Shown piece by piece: positions 61,894 through 64,000 of a stretch of 64,000 nt of DNA (position 1 is the stretch's first letter; every line of letters starts with the position of its first letter). The DNA is taken from NCBI RefSeq assembly GCF_018398335.1, contig NZ_JAHBRX010000001.1, positions 2,472,001-2,536,000 on the forward strand. Direction: 5' to 3'. The translations under genes were made by a program, and so were the position numbers. The DNA comes from Chelatococcus sp. HY11 (GTDB lineage: Bacteria; Pseudomonadota; Alphaproteobacteria; Rhizobiales; Beijerinckiaceae). Below the pieces are notes generated by a model that was not told the DNA's origin, did not search any database, and saw only the letters and a list, made by a program, of their open reading frames with translations.

Positions 61894-62169
61894 TCAGGCC
61901 GCAGCCGTCTGGGGGCCGATTATGGCGGCCACCTCCGTGACCTTGTCGGCCGGAAATCCGCCTTCGCGGGCATGGCGATAGATATCGTCCGCGCTTTCGG
62001 CCTCGTGGACACAGTAGATCTTGTCCCCCGCGACATAACTGGTGTGCCACTTGTATGGCACTCCCAGTCCCGCAACCACATCGCAGGACTTTGCCGCGAT
62101 CCCCTTCAACTCATCGGCTGTCAGTCGATTCGCCCCGGGAATGTCGCGTTCGATCACGAACATCTTCAT
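61894..62169 (-). CDS. DUF4242 family protein
   Basis: A small protein of 91 residues with AGGAG 7 bases before its ATG: KMFVIERDIPGANRLTADELKGIAAKSCDVV, then YKWHTSYVAGDKIYCVHEAESADDIYRHAREGGFPADKVTEV. This is the ferredoxin-like DUF4242 fold, thought to bind metal through His and Glu. It is divergent from the SARP-type regulator next to it, a combination consistent with control by that regulator. Function unknown. Confidence 0.88.
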   Translation of the reverse strand: MKMFVIERDIPGANRLTADELKGIAAKSCDVVAGLGVPYKWHTSYVAGDKIYCVHEAESADDIYRHAREGGFPADKVTEVAAIIGPQTAAA

Positions 62170-62221
62170 CTCATGCTCCTGTTGGTGTCGTGCTCACCCA
62201 GGCTTTATGATGGCAAGCCGT

Positions 62222-62250
62222 TTGACAGCGCGCAGAACGCTGCCAAGAAT
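62222..62250 (+). promoter_or_regulatory. Candidate sigma-70 promoter of the SARP-type regulator
   Basis: Perfect TTGACA (62222-62227), 17-base spacer, AAGAAT (62245-62250). It would start transcription near 62257, about 95 bases before the GTG start. Confidence 0.5.
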
Positions 62251-62352
62251 TGTGAGAAACATATCCAACGCTTCGTCAAACGGCCCGACGCGACATTGAT
62301 CGTCCGCTCGGGGGCGTGCCGGAAACGGGACTCATGGCTGGAGTTTCAATCG

Positions 62353-64000
62353 GTGGCACGGCGGATAAAACTTCTGGGCAAGCCGGCAATCCTCGACGAG
62401 GAAGGCCGTAGTCAGGTCGTGCGCGGCCATCAGGCGTGGGGGCTTCTCGCGCGCCTGGCCCTCTCGCAACGACCGCTCGACAGGCATACGCTTGCCGCCG
62501 AGCTTTTTTCCGAAAGTGTTGATCCCCTCGGATCATTGCGGTGGTGCCTCGCCGCGCTGCGAAAGGCACTCAATGCTTCGGACTGCCTCGTCGGTGACCC
62601 GATCGAGCTGCGATTGCCTCCCGGAACTGAGGTCGATCTCTGGCTGCTGGAGCGGGACGCGCTTTCGATCGAGGACATGGAGCCGCTACTCGGCGCGACC
62701 GATCCACAATCCGGCCCCGAATTCTCGACGTGGTTGCTGGCGGAGCGTGCGCGCCTCGCCGCCATCATCGACCGCAGCATCAGGCGCGAGACGATGCGAG
62801 CGCTCGCGATCCACGACCATGACCGGGCAATCCGGATCGCTGAAATCGCCGTCCGCCGCGACGCCTTTGACGAGAGCGCCAACATCTTCCTCGTCAAGGC
62901 CCTCATCTTGGCAGGCCGGTCGGAAGCGGCACTGAAGCATGTCGAAGCGGCCGAGCACCTGTTCGCGGAGGAACTCGGGGTTGCTCCGTCGCCGGCCCTG
63001 CGCAGCGCGGCCCGGTTGTCGGTTGCCGCGCCTCCCGGCGGCATCTCGTCTGAGGCGCATGTAAGGTCCCTGATCCGCTCAGGGACGGCCGCCCTCGAGG
63101 CCGGGGCGCCGGACGCAGGCATCGAAACACTCCGCCAGGCCGCCGCCCTCGCCGAGAAGGTGACGGACCACCACTTGCGCGCCGAAGCCATGCTGGAGCT
63201 GGGAAGGGGCCTTGTCCATTCAGTCCGGGGCTTCGATGACGAAGGCGCCATCATGCTCCAGCAATGCACCGAAATCGCCAGCACGCGCGGCTACAACGGG
63301 ATCGCTTCGGCCGGGTTCATGGAACTCGGATATGTCGAAGCGCTGGCCGGCCGCCGTCCGGGCGCGGACGGGTATCTGCGAACGGCGATGGGCTTCGCCG
63401 AAAGCGCCCGCGATCTGATCGGCATCCATGCAGTCATCGCCTTCAACTTGGTCGATTGGGGGAAGGTCGAACGCGGACTGGAACACTATTCGATCTCGCT
63501 AGAGCACGCGCGCAGTGCCGCCAATCGCCGGGGCGAAATCTGGTCACTGGGGCTGGGCGCGTGGGGCCAGCTTGCCGCCGGACATCTGGATGACGCCGAA
63601 GCGTGGCTACGCGCGTGTCTCGACCTCGTTGATGACGTCCATTGGGTCGCGTTCCGTCCCTGGCCTATCGCGCTCCTGGGCGAGACGGGGCTTCGTCGAC
63701 AGCAGGCACCTGCCACCCTCCGTGGGCCTCTTGAAGAAGCCTATGCCCTCAGTTGCCACCTCAGGGACCCCTGCTGGGAAGCCGCCGCGGCACGTTCACT
63801 TGCCTTGACCTATGCCGCCGAAGGCGAACTGGTGGCGGCGGCGCGGTGGCTGGATGAAGCCTATGCGCGCTGCATCCGCGAGACCGACGCCTATGTGGGA
63901 CTTCAAGTCGAAATTCTCGCCAACAGGGTGGAGACGAACGAGAAGCTTGGCCGCAACGACGTGGCAACTGCGCTGTCCCGCGAATGGGTCAGTCTCGCCG
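62353..64000 (+). CDS. SARP/BTAD-type transcriptional activator, 3' partial
   Basis: The frame is open from a GTG at 62353 (GGAG 9 bases upstream; a TTG at 62296 is an alternative) to the window end, at least 549 codons. Residues 1-95 are a winged-helix DNA-binding domain of the OmpR/SARP kind (ARRIKLLGKPAILD, WGLLARLALSQRPLDRHTLAAELF, LRWCLAALRKAL). Residues 95-215 are a BTAD domain (WLLAERARLAAIIDRSIRRETMRALAI, EELGVAPSPALR). The rest is rich in TPR-like helices, with repeated Ala/Leu/Glu pairs. Such proteins activate nearby genes, so the divergent DUF4242 gene and the monooxygenase/GST pair are candidate targets. Confidence 0.85.
   Translation, partial: MARRIKLLGKPAILDEEGRSQVVRGHQAWGLLARLALSQRPLDRHTLAAELFSESVDPLGSLRWCLAALRKALNASDCLVGDPIELRLPPGTEVDLWLLERDALSIEDMEPLLGATDPQSGPEFSTWLLAERARLAAIIDRSIRRETMRALAIHDHDRAIRIAEIAVRRDAFDESANIFLVKALILAGRSEAALKHVEAAEHLFAEELGVAPSPALRSAARLSVAAPPGGISSEAHVRSLIRSGTAALEAGAPDAGIETLRQAAALAEKVTDHHLRAEAMLELGRGLVHSVRGFDDEGAIMLQQCTEIASTRGYNGIASAGFMELGYVEALAGRRPGADGYLRTAMGFAESARDLIGIHAVIAFNLVDWGKVERGLEHYSISLEHARSAANRRGEIWSLGLGAWGQLAAGHLDDAEAWLRACLDLVDDVHWVAFRPWPIALLGETGLRRQQAPATLRGPLEEAYALSCHLRDPCWEAAAARSLALTYAAEGELVAAARWLDEAYARCIRETDAYVGLQVEILANRVETNEKLGRNDVATALSREWVSLA

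Overview
This 64 kb window is high-GC, densely packed chromosomal DNA that looks like an alphaproteobacterium, most likely of the order Hyphomicrobiales (Rhizobiales). The signs are an Omp2-type porin opening its mature part with a VRVCSVHGAGFFYIPG-like stretch, an Mrp antiporter with fused A and B subunits, the carboxynorspermidine polyamine route, many branched-chain-type and acid-sugar ABC systems, and a palindromic repeat with TCATTCCGGGG arms. The genus cannot be told from the sequence. I found no rRNA, tRNA, CRISPR array, phage gene or transposase.

Positions 1-15.7 kb are an acyl-CoA catabolism island. On the + strand lie a CoA-transferase beta subunit (cut by the window start), a 2,4-dienoyl-CoA-reductase-like SDR, a PaaG-like crotonase, an acyl-CoA dehydrogenase and an alpha-methylacyl-CoA racemase-like class III CoA-transferase. 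A divergent promoter with two matching palindromes separates a crotonase (-) from a branched-chain-type ABC importer (+), whose permease LivM and ATPase LivG are fused. A four-gene minus-strand operon follows (enoyl-CoA hydratase, 3-hydroxyacyl-CoA dehydrogenase, IclR regulator, 3-oxoadipyl-CoA-type thiolase), headed by two identical 15-bp boxes.

Positions 16-21 kb hold a long leader with a 41-codon ORF and a hairpin masking the Shine-Dalgarno site of an EIIA-Ntr-like gene, then a small ORF, carboxynorspermidine decarboxylase and dehydrogenase, TenA and a small HTH protein. Positions 21.3-27.3 kb are a six-gene mrp cation/proton antiporter operon, followed by two MFS transporters (-).

Positions 30-34.4 kb are an alcohol/aldehyde oxidation unit (ADH, ALDH, DUF779) with an AcoR-like regulator that lacks the sigma-54 AAA+ domain. 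Positions 34.5-42.6 kb are an eight-gene minus-strand operon: enolase-superfamily dehydratase, FCD GntR regulator, sugar ABC importer without its ATPase, SDR, GlcG/HbpS protein and GMC oxidoreductase. An AlaX-type editing protein separates it from a second acid-sugar-like unit (43.5-54.2 kb) of nine minus-strand genes (amino-acid-type ABC importer, split UxaA dehydratase, RraA/aldolase-like protein, enolase-superfamily protein, Zn-dehydrogenase, SDR). Its GntR regulator, ATPase and another enolase-superfamily enzyme lie just beyond.

Positions 54.2-64 kb carry catIJ (3-oxoadipate CoA-transferase) with a divergent IclR regulator and a clear operator, a MarR gene with an attenuator-like leader, a porin with a strong terminator, a flavin monooxygenase with a GST, a DUF4242 protein, and a SARP/BTAD-type regulator cut by the window end. 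Together the genes suggest a soil or plant-associated heterotroph specialised in aromatic or alicyclic acids and oxidised sugars. Substrates of the individual clusters are inferred from gene families only.
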